Assembly (NCBI GenBank): GCA_038207565.1
Contig: JBBQZQ010000016.1
Location: forward strand, 1-64,000
Origin: JALZAI01 sp038207565
GTDB taxonomy: Bacteria; Actinomycetota; Actinomycetes; Mycobacteriales; Jatrophihabitantaceae
Length of the DNA stretch: 64,000 bases
Reading direction: 5' to 3'
A program made the translations under genes and the position numbers. Below, in pieces: positions 17,190 through 26,538 of the stretch; position 1 is the stretch's first letter; every line of letters begins with the position of its first letter. The notes under the pieces are model-generated. The model saw only the letters and a program-made list of their open reading frames with translations, made no database searches and had not been told where the DNA came from.

Positions 17190-17525
17190 TCAGTTCGAAC
17201 CGGCCGGGTCGCGCTCGATCGCCCAGGACCCCGTGAGACCCGTGAGGTCGAGGATGCGCGTCACCCGGGCCGAGGGGTTGCGGATGCGGAATGCCGCGTC
17301 GGCCTCGTCCGCGTCGTGGGACAGCTCGACGAGCGCCCCTAGCCCGGTGGAGTCGATGAAGGTGATACCGGTGAGGTCCAGGATGAGCGTGGACACCGCT
17401 CCGGCGGCGAGCGTCTGCTGACCGATCCGGATCAGATCGCCGCGGCTCTGCACGTCCAGCGAGCCGCGCAACACGACCACCGGCGTCGCGGCTGCTGCGG
17501 TGTCGACCTCGATGCGCAAGTCCAT
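17190..17525 (-). CDS. STAS-domain anti-sigma factor antagonist
   Basis: A 111-residue single STAS domain with LILDLTGITFIDSTGLGALV at about 47-66. Ser60 in DSTGLG is the conserved phosphorylation site switched by an RsbW-type kinase and a PP2C phosphatase. It is convergent with the GAF-GAF-PP2C gene (4-base gap), and an RsbW-like gene sits at 32.9 kb. Partner assignment is inference. Confidence 0.9.
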   Translation of the reverse strand: MDLRIEVDTAAAATPVVVLRGSLDVQSRGDLIRIGQQTLAAGAVSTLILDLTGITFIDSTGLGALVELSHDADEADAAFRIRNPSARVTRILDLTGLTGSWAIERDPAGSN

Positions 17526-17575
17526 CCTCGAACCCTAGCGAAGCCTCGCCGGACCTGCCGCCCATCCGGGTCACC

Positions 17576-18973
17576 TCAGAACGGACGGCGTTCGCCGAAG
17601 GCCGTGCGTGACTCGAAGGCGTGCGCGACCTCCAGCAGCAGGCGGTCCCCACGGTGCGGCCCGACGATCTGCAGCCCGACCGGCAGTCCGGCAGGTGTGA
17701 AGCCGGCTGGGACGGACAGAGCGGGTACGGCCAGCGCCGTGACGAGATAACAGGCGCCCATCCAGTCGAGATACGTCTTCTGCGGGGCACCGGCGACCTC
17801 GGCCGGGTACTCGAGATCGAGGTCGAACGGCGCCACCTGGCACGCCGGCAGGAGCAGGACGTCCCAGTCGTCGAAGAAGCGCCGCGCGCGGTGATACAGC
17901 TCGGTCTGCAGGGCGTACGCCCGCGCGACGTCCGCACCTGACAGCCGGCGACCCTGCTCGACGTTCCAGATGATCGCGGACTTGACCGCCTCGGGATGCA
18001 CCCTGACCAGGTCGTCGAAGGAGTGCAGGAACGCCCAGGCGCGAAGTGTCCGGAAGGCCTCGTCAGCCCCGGTGAAGTCGAGGCAGGCCGGCTCGACCCG
18101 GCAACCCAGATCCGTGAAGACCTGCAGTTGTGCCGTGAGCGCGTCTACGACCTCGCGGTCTACCGGCACTGCGCCGCCCAAATCGAAGGAGTACGCGACG
18201 CGCAGTCCGTTCAGGTCGCGCTCCAGTGGGCGCCGGAACGCCGATCCCGGCTCCGCCAGCGAGAGCGGGGCGCGCGGGTCCGGCCCGGCCATCACCGAGA
18301 GCAGCATCGCCACGTCGTCGACGGTCCGCCCGAGCGGGCCCTGCACCGCCAATGTCTGCCAGGCCAGCGCTGCGGGGTGCGTGGGCACCCGTCCGGGCGA
18401 GGGCCGAAGCCCGACCACATTGCAGAACGACGCGGGGTTTCTCAGTGAGCCGCCCATGTCGCTGCCCGACGCGAGGGGCACCATGCCGCTGGCGAGCGCG
18501 GCGGCCGCACCGCCGCTGGAACCGCCGGCCGAACGGGACAGGTCGTACGGATTGCGCGTCGCCCCGAACACCGTGTTGAACGTGTTCGAACCGGCAGCGA
18601 ACTCCGGGACGTTCGTCTTGCCGACGATCACCGCACCCGCCGCTCGAACCCGCTCGACCACGAGCTCGTCGGTCGCGGGGACGTTGTCGACCAGCAGCGG
18701 GGATCCGGAAGTGGTGCGCATTCCGGCCGTGTCCTCGGTGTCCTTGAAGGCCACCGGCAATCCGTGCAGCGGTCCGACGTCCGCGCCGCGGTGCAGCGCG
18801 CGATCGGCCGCCGCCGCCTCGCGGCGGGCCCGCTCGACGTCGAGGGTGACGATTGCGTTCACCTTCGGATTCACCGCTGCGATCCGCTCGAGGTGCAGCT
18901 CGAGCAGCTCGGCAGCCGACAGCTCGCCGGTACGGACCAGGACGGCGAGCTCGCGGACGGATCGGTAGTACAT
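17576..18973 (-). CDS. amidase (amidase signature family)
   Basis: Start placed at ATG 18973 because family similarity begins at YYRSVRELAVLVRTGELSAA; an upstream ATG (19057) would add 28 low-complexity residues. The 465-residue protein has the catalytic Lys77 in VAFKDTED, the Gly/Ser-rich SAGGSSGGAAAAL at about 148-160, and GSDMGGSLRNPASFCNVVGL at 170-189 containing the nucleophilic Ser (about 176). It hydrolyses an amide, substrate unknown. GatA is less likely because gatB/gatC are absent. Confidence 0.9.
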   Translation of the reverse strand: MYYRSVRELAVLVRTGELSAAELLELHLERIAAVNPKVNAIVTLDVERARREAAAADRALHRGADVGPLHGLPVAFKDTEDTAGMRTTSGSPLLVDNVPATDELVVERVRAAGAVIVGKTNVPEFAAGSNTFNTVFGATRNPYDLSRSAGGSSGGAAAALASGMVPLASGSDMGGSLRNPASFCNVVGLRPSPGRVPTHPAALAWQTLAVQGPLGRTVDDVAMLLSVMAGPDPRAPLSLAEPGSAFRRPLERDLNGLRVAYSFDLGGAVPVDREVVDALTAQLQVFTDLGCRVEPACLDFTGADEAFRTLRAWAFLHSFDDLVRVHPEAVKSAIIWNVEQGRRLSGADVARAYALQTELYHRARRFFDDWDVLLLPACQVAPFDLDLEYPAEVAGAPQKTYLDWMGACYLVTALAVPALSVPAGFTPAGLPVGLQIVGPHRGDRLLLEVAHAFESRTAFGERRPF

Positions 18974-19120
18974 CTCCACGCAGGTGAACGTAGCTGCATG
19001 CGGCTGCGGCGGCTGCATCGTGGTGGCCGTCGCACCCTGGGCGGCACCCGGGGGCATCCCCGCGGACCGCCGCGTTTCACGGCCGTGCGCCGACAGCTTC
19101 CGTGGCGCGCCGGCAGGCCT

Positions 19121-19531
19121 TCAGCGCGCCGACCAGCCGGTCCAAGCATCGACCTCGATCACGATGACGGGGCCGGCCGGCGGCTGCGTCCGGTACTGCG
19201 CATAGCGGGTCGCCAGGTGACCGAACTCGGCGACCTCGGCGACCGGCAGCACGCGGGCCCAGCCGTCGGCGCGGGCCCACCACAGCTGCGACCAGTCCTC
19301 GTCGTAGTCGTCGACGAGAACGCTCACGAACGGGTTGCCGGCGATGTTGTCCAGCCGGCGCAGTTCCGTCGTCGACTTCGGCTTGTCGTCCACGGCGCTG
19401 ACCAGACGATCGCCCACGGTTGCGAACACGATCGGCACCAGGTGCGGCGAGCCGTCGCCGGACACCGTCGCCAACCGGGCGACACGCGCCGCGGAAAACC
19501 GTTGGCGCGCCCAGTCCGCGTCCTGCCGCAT
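19121..19531 (-). CDS. PPOX-class F420-dependent oxidoreductase (TIGR03668-like)
   Basis: 136 residues with the split-barrel flavin/deazaflavin fold: RVARLATVSGDGSPHLVPIVFA at the N-terminus, KSTTELRRLDNIAGNPFVSVLVDDYDEDWSQLWWARADG (in two adjacent strands) and the ending VIVIEVDAWTGWSA. This matches the TIGR03668 subgroup tied to cofactor F420. It is divergent from an LLM-class (F420-type) oxidoreductase 43 bases away, consistent with F420 use. Confidence 0.88.
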   Translation of the reverse strand: MRQDADWARQRFSAARVARLATVSGDGSPHLVPIVFATVGDRLVSAVDDKPKSTTELRRLDNIAGNPFVSVLVDDYDEDWSQLWWARADGWARVLPVAEVAEFGHLATRYAQYRTQPPAGPVIVIEVDAWTGWSAR

Positions 19532-19574
19532 GCCGAGAGCCTACGACCCGAGCGGAAGTCCTAGGGTGGGTTTC

Positions 19575-20564
19575 ATGCGTTTCGGACTCTTCATCCCGCA
19601 GGGCTGGCGACTCGACCTCGCCGGCATCGAACCCGCCCAGCACTGGGCCACCATGCGCGACCTCGCTCAGGCCGCCGACCGTGGACCGTGGGAGAGCCTC
19701 TGGGTTTACGACCACTTCCACACCGTGCCCGTCCCGTCGGACGAGGCCACCCACGAAGCCTGGACGCTGATGGCGGCGTTCGGCGCGGTCACCGACCGGG
19801 TCCGGCTCGGCCAGATGTGCACGTGCATGGGCTACCGCAACCCCACCTACCTCGCGAAGGTGGCGGCGACCATCGACGTGATCTCCGGTGGCCGCGTCGA
19901 GATGGGCATTGGCGGCGGTTGGTACGAGCACGAGTGGAACGCCTACGGCTACGGCTTCCCCCGCGCCGGGGAACGACTCGCGATGCTGGACGAAGGCGTG
20001 CAGATAATGCGCCAGGCCTGGTCCACCGGCACAGCGACGCTCGACGGCGTCCACTACCAGGTCGACGGCGCGCTCGTGCGCCCATTGCCGCTCCAAGACG
20101 GCGGCATCCCGCTCTGGATCGCGGGCGGCGGGGAGAAGAAAACTTTGCGTATCGCGGCCCGGTACGCGCAGTACACGAACTTCGACGTAACGCCCGAGAC
20201 GTTCACGCACAAGTCCGAGGTGCTCGCGCAACACTGCCGCGACCTCGGCACCGACTTCGACGCGATCGTGCGCTCCGGCAACTTCAACGTCGTCATCGGC
20301 GAGACCGAGAAGGACGTGCAGGACAGGCTCGCCTGGCTGCGCGCGCACTACGAACCGCTGGTGCCGTCCACGGAGTTGGAGCGCACCATCACCTCGTTCG
20401 AGACGGGGCCGCTCGTCGGCACACCGGAGCAGATCGTCGAGCGATTGAAATCCTCCGCGGCACTCGGACTGTCCTATGCGATCTGCTACTTCGCCGACGC
20501 AGCGTATGACCGCAGCAGCATCGATCTGTTCGAGTCCCAGGTCATTGCTGCCGTGTCCAGCTGA
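19575..20564 (+). CDS. LLM-class F420-dependent oxidoreductase
   Basis: ATG 19575 fits the family N-terminus MRFGLFIPQGWRLDL; the frame stays open upstream but that part is unlike the family. The 329-residue luciferase-like TIM barrel contains SLWVYDHFHTVP, GYRNPTYLAKVAATIDVISG, MGIGGGWYEHEWNAYG (cofactor phosphate region) and GGGEKKTLRIAARYAQYTNF. It transfers hydride from F420H2 (or flavin) to an unknown substrate. Confidence 0.9.
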   Translation: MRFGLFIPQGWRLDLAGIEPAQHWATMRDLAQAADRGPWESLWVYDHFHTVPVPSDEATHEAWTLMAAFGAVTDRVRLGQMCTCMGYRNPTYLAKVAATIDVISGGRVEMGIGGGWYEHEWNAYGYGFPRAGERLAMLDEGVQIMRQAWSTGTATLDGVHYQVDGALVRPLPLQDGGIPLWIAGGGEKKTLRIAARYAQYTNFDVTPETFTHKSEVLAQHCRDLGTDFDAIVRSGNFNVVIGETEKDVQDRLAWLRAHYEPLVPSTELERTITSFETGPLVGTPEQIVERLKSSAALGLSYAICYFADAAYDRSSIDLFESQVIAAVSS

Positions 20565-20605
20565 AATCTGGCGCGTCAGCCGCCCCACCGTGGTGGGATG
20601 TGGCG

Positions 20606-21631
20606 ATGACCGAGACCTCGGCGCCCGCGCAGGATGGCCGCATCGTCGTCGACGACCTATCCAAGGTGTTCCGAGGGAACATCCGGGCCGTCGACCGGCT
20701 CAGCTTCACCGTCGAGCCGGGATCGGTGACCGGTTTCCTCGGACCGAACGGAGCCGGGAAGACCACCACGCTGCGCATGCTGCTGGGGCTCGTCCGTCCC
20801 ACCTCCGGCCGAGCGACGATCGGTGGCCTCGATTACCGCCACATCCGTGATCCGCTCAATGTCGTCGGTGCGGGCCTCGAGTCCTCGGGCTTCCACCCGG
20901 CACGTACCGGGCGCAACCACCTCCTGATCCAATGCCGCGCCGCCGGATTTCCGGACGGCAACGCCGATCGCGCGCTGTCCATGGTCGGCCTCGGCGACGC
21001 GGGCAAGCGCAAGGTGCGCGGCTACTCGATGGGCATGAAGCAGCGGCTGGCGCTGGCGACTGCCCTGCTCGGCAACCCGCGCGTGATCATCCTGGACGAA
21101 CCCGCCAACGGCCTCGACCCCGACGGCATCCGCTGGCAGCGCGGCTTCTTCCGGCACATGGCCTCCGAGGGACGGACCGTGCTGGTGTCGAGCCACCAGC
21201 TCAATGAGGTGCAGGAGATCGCCGACCGGGTGGTCATCCTCAACCACGGCCGGCTGGTGCGGTCGGGATCGATCGCGGAGCTGCGCGCCGGCTCGGACTC
21301 GGTCCAGGTGCGCACGCCCAACCCGCAGCCGCTGGCCGACGGCATCGTGCAGGCAGGCGCCCGCTTCGAGCAGACCGGATCGGACATCTTCCGGGTGATC
21401 GGCCTACCCGTGGCTCAGGTCGGTCATATCGCGTTCGTCCGTGGCGTCGAGCTGCACGAACTGCAGGCGGCCAGCTTCAACCTGGAGCAGCTGTTCTTCG
21501 CCCTCACCCAAGGCGGCGGCCCACCGCCGCAACAGGGCCCACCGCAACAGGGCCCACCGCAACAGGGCCGTTTCGTCGAGGGCGCACCTGCCTCGGGTGC
21601 GTCGCCGAAGGACCCGGGAGGCCGCTCATGA
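20606..21631 (+). CDS. ABC transporter ATP-binding protein with Pro/Gln repeat tail
   Basis: About 341 residues from ATG 20606 (in-frame GTG 20600). Motifs: Walker A GPNGAGKTTT, Q-loop region GLESSGFHP, signature YSMGMKQRLA, Walker B VIILDEP and H-loop VSSHQL. This is the CcmA/NatA-type exporter ATPase. The C-terminus ends in a GPPPQQGPPQQGPPQQG stretch encoded by 15-base tandem repeats, a disordered tail. The permease gene overlaps its end by four bases (ATGA). Confidence 0.9.
   Translation: MTETSAPAQDGRIVVDDLSKVFRGNIRAVDRLSFTVEPGSVTGFLGPNGAGKTTTLRMLLGLVRPTSGRATIGGLDYRHIRDPLNVVGAGLESSGFHPARTGRNHLLIQCRAAGFPDGNADRALSMVGLGDAGKRKVRGYSMGMKQRLALATALLGNPRVIILDEPANGLDPDGIRWQRGFFRHMASEGRTVLVSSHQLNEVQEIADRVVILNHGRLVRSGSIAELRAGSDSVQVRTPNPQPLADGIVQAGARFEQTGSDIFRVIGLPVAQVGHIAFVRGVELHELQAASFNLEQLFFALTQGGGPPPQQGPPQQGPPQQGRFVEGAPASGASPKDPGGRS
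21530..21570 (+). repeat. 15-base tandem repeat coding for QQGPP
   Basis: The unit CAACAGGGCCCACCG occurs at 21530-21544 and 21545-21559 and partially at 21560-21570, in frame within the ABC ATPase gene. A multiple of three keeps the frame, so slippage would only change the tail length. Confidence 0.85.
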
Positions 21632-22374
21632 TCCGCCTCATCCGCTCCGAGCTGCTCAAGATTCGCACCACCCAGGTCTGGTTCTGGCTGTTGCTCGCTG
21701 CCATCGCCGTCACCGCTCTGCTCGTCATCGGCCAGCTTGCCTCCGACGGCGGGGTGCGAAGTTCCTTCGACGTCTACGGCCTGTTCACCGCGTCCGGCAC
21801 GGCGTACGTCGTCGTGTTCGTGCTGGGCGTTCTGGGCGTGACGACCGAGTACCGCTACCAGACGATCACCCCGACCGTGCTGGCCACGCCGTCGCGGTGG
21901 GCGCTCGTGACTGCCAAGATGATCGTCTATGCATTCCTCGGCGCGGTCTTCGCCCTCGTCTGCGTGATCGTGCAGATCGCTATCGCGCTGCCCTGGCTCG
22001 CATCCAAGAACATCGACATCACCGGCGACAGCCACCTGCCTCGCGCCCTGCTCGGCGTGTTCGTCGTGGTGGCCCTGTTCGGCATTGTCGGTCTCGGCGT
22101 CGGTGCCCTGATCCGGAATCAGATCGTCGCAGTGTCGGTGGGCTTGATCTTCCTCATCGTGCTGCAGAACGTGCTCGTCGCAATTCCCGGCGTCAAGTAC
22201 GCCTACCCCTTCACGCCGGGTGGTGCGGTGAACGGGATTTTCACCATCGGTCACGAAACCATCAACGGCGTGACGCTGCCGTCGTTCGGCGGGGGTGTGG
22301 TCATCCTGTTGCTCTGGGCCTTCATCCCGGCGATCCTCGGCGCGATGTTCACGCTGACCCGCGACATCACCTAG
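21628..22374 (+). CDS. ABC-2 type transporter permease
   Basis: 248 residues, start ATG 21628 overlapping the ATPase stop. After MIRLIRSELLKIRTTQVWFW there are about six hydrophobic segments (20-40, 60-80, 105-130, 145-170, 175-195, 225-245), the standard ABC-2 permease layout, with the TTEYRYQTITPTVLATPSR cytoplasmic loop typical of actinobacterial members. Substrate unknown. Confidence 0.88.
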   Translation: MIRLIRSELLKIRTTQVWFWLLLAAIAVTALLVIGQLASDGGVRSSFDVYGLFTASGTAYVVVFVLGVLGVTTEYRYQTITPTVLATPSRWALVTAKMIVYAFLGAVFALVCVIVQIAIALPWLASKNIDITGDSHLPRALLGVFVVVALFGIVGLGVGALIRNQIVAVSVGLIFLIVLQNVLVAIPGVKYAYPFTPGGAVNGIFTIGHETINGVTLPSFGGGVVILLLWAFIPAILGAMFTLTRDIT

Positions 22375-22490
22375 CGCGGAGTCGGGTGCCTTACACCTTC
22401 GGCAGCAACGCATGTTTGCGCTCGGCGTACCGCGTAGCGTGGACCCTCGGACGCGCTGCCGACGACTCACTAGCGAGGGTGACCCGAACC

Positions 22491-25400
22491 GTGTCAAGGA
22501 CCGACGCTCAGACCGACAACGAAGCCGAGAGCGGACCAGGTTCAGGGGTCGCGCATGCTCAGGCGGCCGATTTCGGTACCAACGAGTGGCTCGTCGAGGA
22601 CATGTACGAGCGCTACCTCGCCGACCCGTCCAGCGTCGACGCTGCCTGGCACGACTTCTTCGCCGACTACCGCCCCGCTCCAGGCAGTGCCCAGCCCGCC
22701 CCGTCATCGCGCCCCCATCCTGACGCCGACGCTGACGACGATCCCGCTCAGGTCTCCGACGCCGCGGTTGAGCCGGCCGACTCCGATGCCGCGTCCGCTC
22801 CGCCGCCGAACAACGGGCGCACCCAGCCGAGCAGCCCGGAGACCATCGTCAAGGACGCCGCGGCCAAATCGGGTTCCGGCGACGACAGCCCGAAGGCCAA
22901 GGCCAAGACGGGCCCGGACGCCTCGAGCCCGACGGCCCAGCCCGAGGCGACCGGATCGCAGCGCACGTCCGACGGCAAGCCCGCCGCAGCACGAACAAGC
23001 GCGGCCGAGGACAGCGACGCACCCGCCGAGAAGAAGGCCAATGAGCCTAAGCAGCTGCGTGGTGCCGCGGCCCGGGTCGTGGCGAACATGCAGGCCTCCC
23101 TCGCCGTCCCCACCGCGACCAGCGTGCGCGCAGTGCCGGCCAAGCTGATCGCCGACAATCGCGTCGTGATCAACAACCACCTGCGCCGCGCCCGCGGTGG
23201 CAAGGTCAGCTTCACGCACATCGTCGGTTTCGCGCTGGTGCGTGCGCTGCAGGACTACCCGGAGATGAATAACTCCTTCACCGAGCTCGCCGGCAAGCCG
23301 GCGATCATGATGCCGGAGCACGTCAACCTCGGCATCGCCATCGACCTGCCCGGCAAGGACGGTTCCCGGTCGCTCGTCGTTGCGGCGATCAAGAACGCCG
23401 AGGCGATGGACTTCGCCCGATTCTGGTCGGCGTACGAGGACATCATCCGGCGCGCCCGCGCGGGCAAGCTCACTGCCGACGACTTCGCCGAGACGACGAT
23501 CAGCCTCACCAACCCGGGCACCATCGGCACCAACCACTCCGTTCCCCGGCTGATGGCCGGCCAGGGCACGATCGTCGGCGTCGGTGCGATGGAGTTCCCG
23601 GCGGAGTTCAGCGGGATGAGCGAGGAGCAGCTGACCGAGGCCGCGATCAGCAAGATCATGACGCTGACCTCCACCTATGACCACCGCATCATTCAGGGCG
23701 CCCAGTCCGGGGAGTTCCTGCGCCGCATGCACCAGTTGCTGCTCGGCGACGACTTCTACGACGACATCTTCGCTGCCCTCAAAATCCCATATGAGCCGGT
23801 GCGCTGGCTGGTCGATCGCGAATTCAGCCACGAGGGCCAGATCGACAAGAGCGCCCGGGTCATCGAGCTGATCAACGCCTACCGCACCAACGGCCACCTG
23901 ATGGCCGACACCGACCCGCTCGAGTTCACCGTGCGTACGCACCCCGACCTCGACATCACGCGGCACGGGCTGACGCTGTGGGACCTGGACCGCGAATTCC
24001 CCGTCGACGGGTTCGCCGGCGCGAAATTGATGAAGCTGCGCGACATTCTCGGCGTGCTCCGCGACGCGTACTGCCGCCGGGTGGGTGTCGAGTACATGCA
24101 CATCACCGACCCCGAACAGCGCCGCTGGCTGCAACAACGCATTGAGCAGAAGTCCGCAGCTCCCTCCCGTGCCGAGCAGCTGCACGTCTTGGGCCGGCTG
24201 AACGTCGCCGAGGCCTTCGAGACGTTCCTGCAGACCAAGTACGTCGGTCAGAAGCGCTTCAGTCTGGAAGGCGCCGAGACCGTCATCGCCCTGCTCGACG
24301 CGGTGCTGGCGGGTGCAACCGATCACGATCTGGACGAGGTCGTCATCGGCATGCCGCACCGCGGTCGCCTGAACGTGCTTGCCAACATTGTCGGCAAGCC
24401 CTACGCCAAGATCTTCAACGAGTTCGAGGGCAACATCGACCCGGGCACCGCGCAGGGCTCCGGCGACGTGAAGTACCACCTCGGTGCCGACGGCACGTTC
24501 CACGCCCCGAGCGGCAAGGACATCGCCGTCTCGCTGACCGCGAACCCCTCACACCTCGAAGCGGTCGACCCCGTGCTCGAGGGCATCGTCCGCGCGAAGC
24601 AAGACATCATCGACAAGGGCGAGGACGGGTACTCCGTACTGCCCCTGCTCATGCACGGCGACGCCGCGTTCGCCGGGCAGGGCGTGGTCGCCGAGACGCT
24701 CAACATCTCCCAGCTGCGCGGCTATCGCACCGGCGGCACCGTGCACGTGATCGTCAACAACCAGGTCGGCTTCACGACGTCGCCGTCCGCGTCGCGCTCG
24801 TCGCTGTACTGCACCGACATCGCGCGGATGATCGCCGCACCGATCTTCCATGTGAACGGCGACGACCCTGAGGCGTGCGTCCGGGTCGCGAACCTGGCCG
24901 TCGAGTTCCGGCAGGCGTTTCGCAGGGACGTCGTCATCGACATGGTCTGCTATCGACGCCGGGGTCACAACGAGGCCGACAACCCCTCGTTCACGCAGCC
25001 ACTGATGTACGACATCATCGACGGCAAGCGCAGTGTCCGCAAGCTCTACACCGAGGCGCTGGTCGGTCGCGGTGACATCACGCTCGAGGACGCCGAGGCC
25101 GCACTCAAGGACTTTCAGGCGCAGCTGGAGAAGGTGTTCGTCGAGACACGCAACGCCTCCGGCACGGCGCGCCCGCCCCGCGAGATGGAGCACGAGAACC
25201 CGTCGCAGCAGGTCACCACGGCCGTCAGCGTCGAGATCATCAAGAGCATTGCCGACTCCTACGCCAACCCGCCGGAGGGTTTCGCGTTGCATCCGCGCCT
25301 GAAGGCGCAGATCGACCGGCGCGTTGGGATGGCCAGTACGGGCGGCGTCGACTGGGCCACCGCCGAGCTGTTCGCGTTCGGCGCGCTGGTGCTGCAGGGC

Positions 25401-26363
25401 CGCGCGGTCCGCCTCGCCGGCCAGGACTCACGCCGCGGGACGTTCACGCAACGGCACGCGACATTGATCGACCGCAACACCGGCGCGGAGTACACCCCGC
25501 TGAAATCTCTGTCCGAGGACCAGGCGCCGTTCTGGTCCTATGACTCGCTGCTGTCGGAATTCGCCGCGATGGGCTTCGAGTACGGCTATTCCGTCGTGCG
25601 TGAGGACGCGCTGGTCTGCTGGGAAGCCCAATTCGGCGACTTTGCCGACGGCGCCCAGACGATCATCGACGAATTCATCTCCTCCGGCGAGGCGAAGTGG
25701 GGTCAGCGCTCGGCAGTGACCCTGTTGCTGCCGCACGGTTACGAGGGTCAGGGTCCGGATCACTCGACCGGTCGTCCCGAGCGATTCCTGCAGATGGCGG
25801 CGGAGAACAACATGACCGTGGCGATGTGCTCGTCGCCGGCGAATTACTTCCACCTGCTACGGCGGCAAGGGCTCTCGCCGGTACGCCGCCCGCTCATCGC
25901 GTTCACGCCGAAGTCGTTACTGCGTCTCAAAGCCGCGGTCAGCGAGATCGAGGACTTCACCCAGGGCAGCTTCCAGCCCGTGCTTTCCGACCGGGGCATC
26001 GACCCGGCCGGCGTACGGCGGGTGCTGCTGTGCAGCGGCAAGGTGTACTACGACCTGGCCGCGGCGCGTGCGAAAGAGGAACGTAAGGACATCGCGATCG
26101 CGCGCCTCGAGCAGCTCTACCCGCTCCCGGTCGACAGCCTGCGCGCCGAGCTCGAGCGCTACCCCGCCGCCGAGCTGGTCTGGGTGCAGGAGGAACCGGC
26201 CAATCAGGGTGCCTGGCCGTTCATGGCCCTCAACCTGCCCGAGCACCTCGGCGGACGGCCCTTACTCCGCGCCACCCGGCGCGCCTCGGCATCGCCAGCG
26301 GTCGGTTCGCTGGCCGTGCACGAGGCTCAGCAGCGTGAGATCGTCGCTACCGCGTTCGCCTAG
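22491..26363 (+). CDS. kgd: multifunctional 2-oxoglutarate decarboxylase/dehydrogenase E1-E2 fusion
   Basis: About 1290 residues from GTG 22491 (GTG 22479 also in frame). Order: short N-terminal helix module FGTNEWLVEDMYERYLADP, an Ala/Pro/acidic linker of about 140 residues, an E2 succinyltransferase core with TSTYDHRIIQGAQSGEF (catalytic His), then the E1o thiamine enzyme with ETFLQTKYVGQKRFSLEGAE, VIGMPHRGRLNVLANIVGKP and the ThDP motif GDAAFAGQG...NNQVGF. This fused form without lipoyl domain is the actinobacterial Kgd/OdhA type, which joins with E2p/E3 to convert 2-oxoglutarate to succinyl-CoA. Near-complete similarity to the mycobacterial protein pattern. OdhI/GarA would regulate it. 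Confidence 0.96.
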   Translation: MSRTDAQTDNEAESGPGSGVAHAQAADFGTNEWLVEDMYERYLADPSSVDAAWHDFFADYRPAPGSAQPAPSSRPHPDADADDDPAQVSDAAVEPADSDAASAPPPNNGRTQPSSPETIVKDAAAKSGSGDDSPKAKAKTGPDASSPTAQPEATGSQRTSDGKPAAARTSAAEDSDAPAEKKANEPKQLRGAAARVVANMQASLAVPTATSVRAVPAKLIADNRVVINNHLRRARGGKVSFTHIVGFALVRALQDYPEMNNSFTELAGKPAIMMPEHVNLGIAIDLPGKDGSRSLVVAAIKNAEAMDFARFWSAYEDIIRRARAGKLTADDFAETTISLTNPGTIGTNHSVPRLMAGQGTIVGVGAMEFPAEFSGMSEEQLTEAAISKIMTLTSTYDHRIIQGAQSGEFLRRMHQLLLGDDFYDDIFAALKIPYEPVRWLVDREFSHEGQIDKSARVIELINAYRTNGHLMADTDPLEFTVRTHPDLDITRHGLTLWDLDREFPVDGFAGAKLMKLRDILGVLRDAYCRRVGVEYMHITDPEQRRWLQQRIEQKSAAPSRAEQLHVLGRLNVAEAFETFLQTKYVGQKRFSLEGAETVIALLDAVLAGATDHDLDEVVIGMPHRGRLNVLANIVGKPYAKIFNEFEGNIDPGTAQGSGDVKYHLGADGTFHAPSGKDIAVSLTANPSHLEAVDPVLEGIVRAKQDIIDKGEDGYSVLPLLMHGDAAFAGQGVVAETLNISQLRGYRTGGTVHVIVNNQVGFTTSPSASRSSLYCTDIARMIAAPIFHVNGDDPEACVRVANLAVEFRQAFRRDVVIDMVCYRRRGHNEADNPSFTQPLMYDIIDGKRSVRKLYTEALVGRGDITLEDAEAALKDFQAQLEKVFVETRNASGTARPPREMEHENPSQQVTTAVSVEIIKSIADSYANPPEGFALHPRLKAQIDRRVGMASTGGVDWATAELFAFGALVLQGRAVRLAGQDSRRGTFTQRHATLIDRNTGAEYTPLKSLSEDQAPFWSYDSLLSEFAAMGFEYGYSVVREDALVCWEAQFGDFADGAQTIIDEFISSGEAKWGQRSAVTLLLPHGYEGQGPDHSTGRPERFLQMAAENNMTVAMCSSPANYFHLLRRQGLSPVRRPLIAFTPKSLLRLKAAVSEIEDFTQGSFQPVLSDRGIDPAGVRRVLLCSGKVYYDLAAARAKEERKDIAIARLEQLYPLPVDSLRAELERYPAAELVWVQEEPANQGAWPFMALNLPEHLGGRPLLRATRRASASPAVGSLAVHEAQQREIVATAFA

Positions 26364-26537
26364 ATGTACTACACCGACCGCGGGATCGAGGAGCTCATCG
26401 AACGACGCGGTGAGGAGCACGTCGCTGTGGAATGGCTGGCCGAGCGCCTGCAGGCCTTCGTCGACGCCAACCCCGAGTTCGAGACGGCGATCGAACGCTT
26501 CGCGACGTGGCTCGCCCGCGACGACGAGGAGGACTGA
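26364..26537 (+). CDS. DUF6104 small protein
   Basis: A 57-residue acidic protein whose ATG directly follows the kgd stop (TAGATG). It begins MYYTDRGIEELIERRGEEHV and ends with ERFATWLARDDEED, matching the DUF6104 family, which sits behind kgd in many actinobacteria. No function is known; translational coupling to kgd suggests a role linked to the 2-oxoglutarate complex. Its 3' end nearly touches the convergent yczE gene. Confidence 0.88.
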   Translation: MYYTDRGIEELIERRGEEHVAVEWLAERLQAFVDANPEFETAIERFATWLARDDEED

Positions 26538-26538
26538 C

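Noticed and set aside
19077..20588. 503-residue minus-strand frame opposite the LLM oxidoreductase gene
   Set aside because: Shadow of the LLM and PPOX genes; no domain and biased composition.
22704..24503. 599-residue minus-strand frame opposite kgd
   Set aside because: Antisense of kgd with Val/Gly/Arg-rich composition; not coding.
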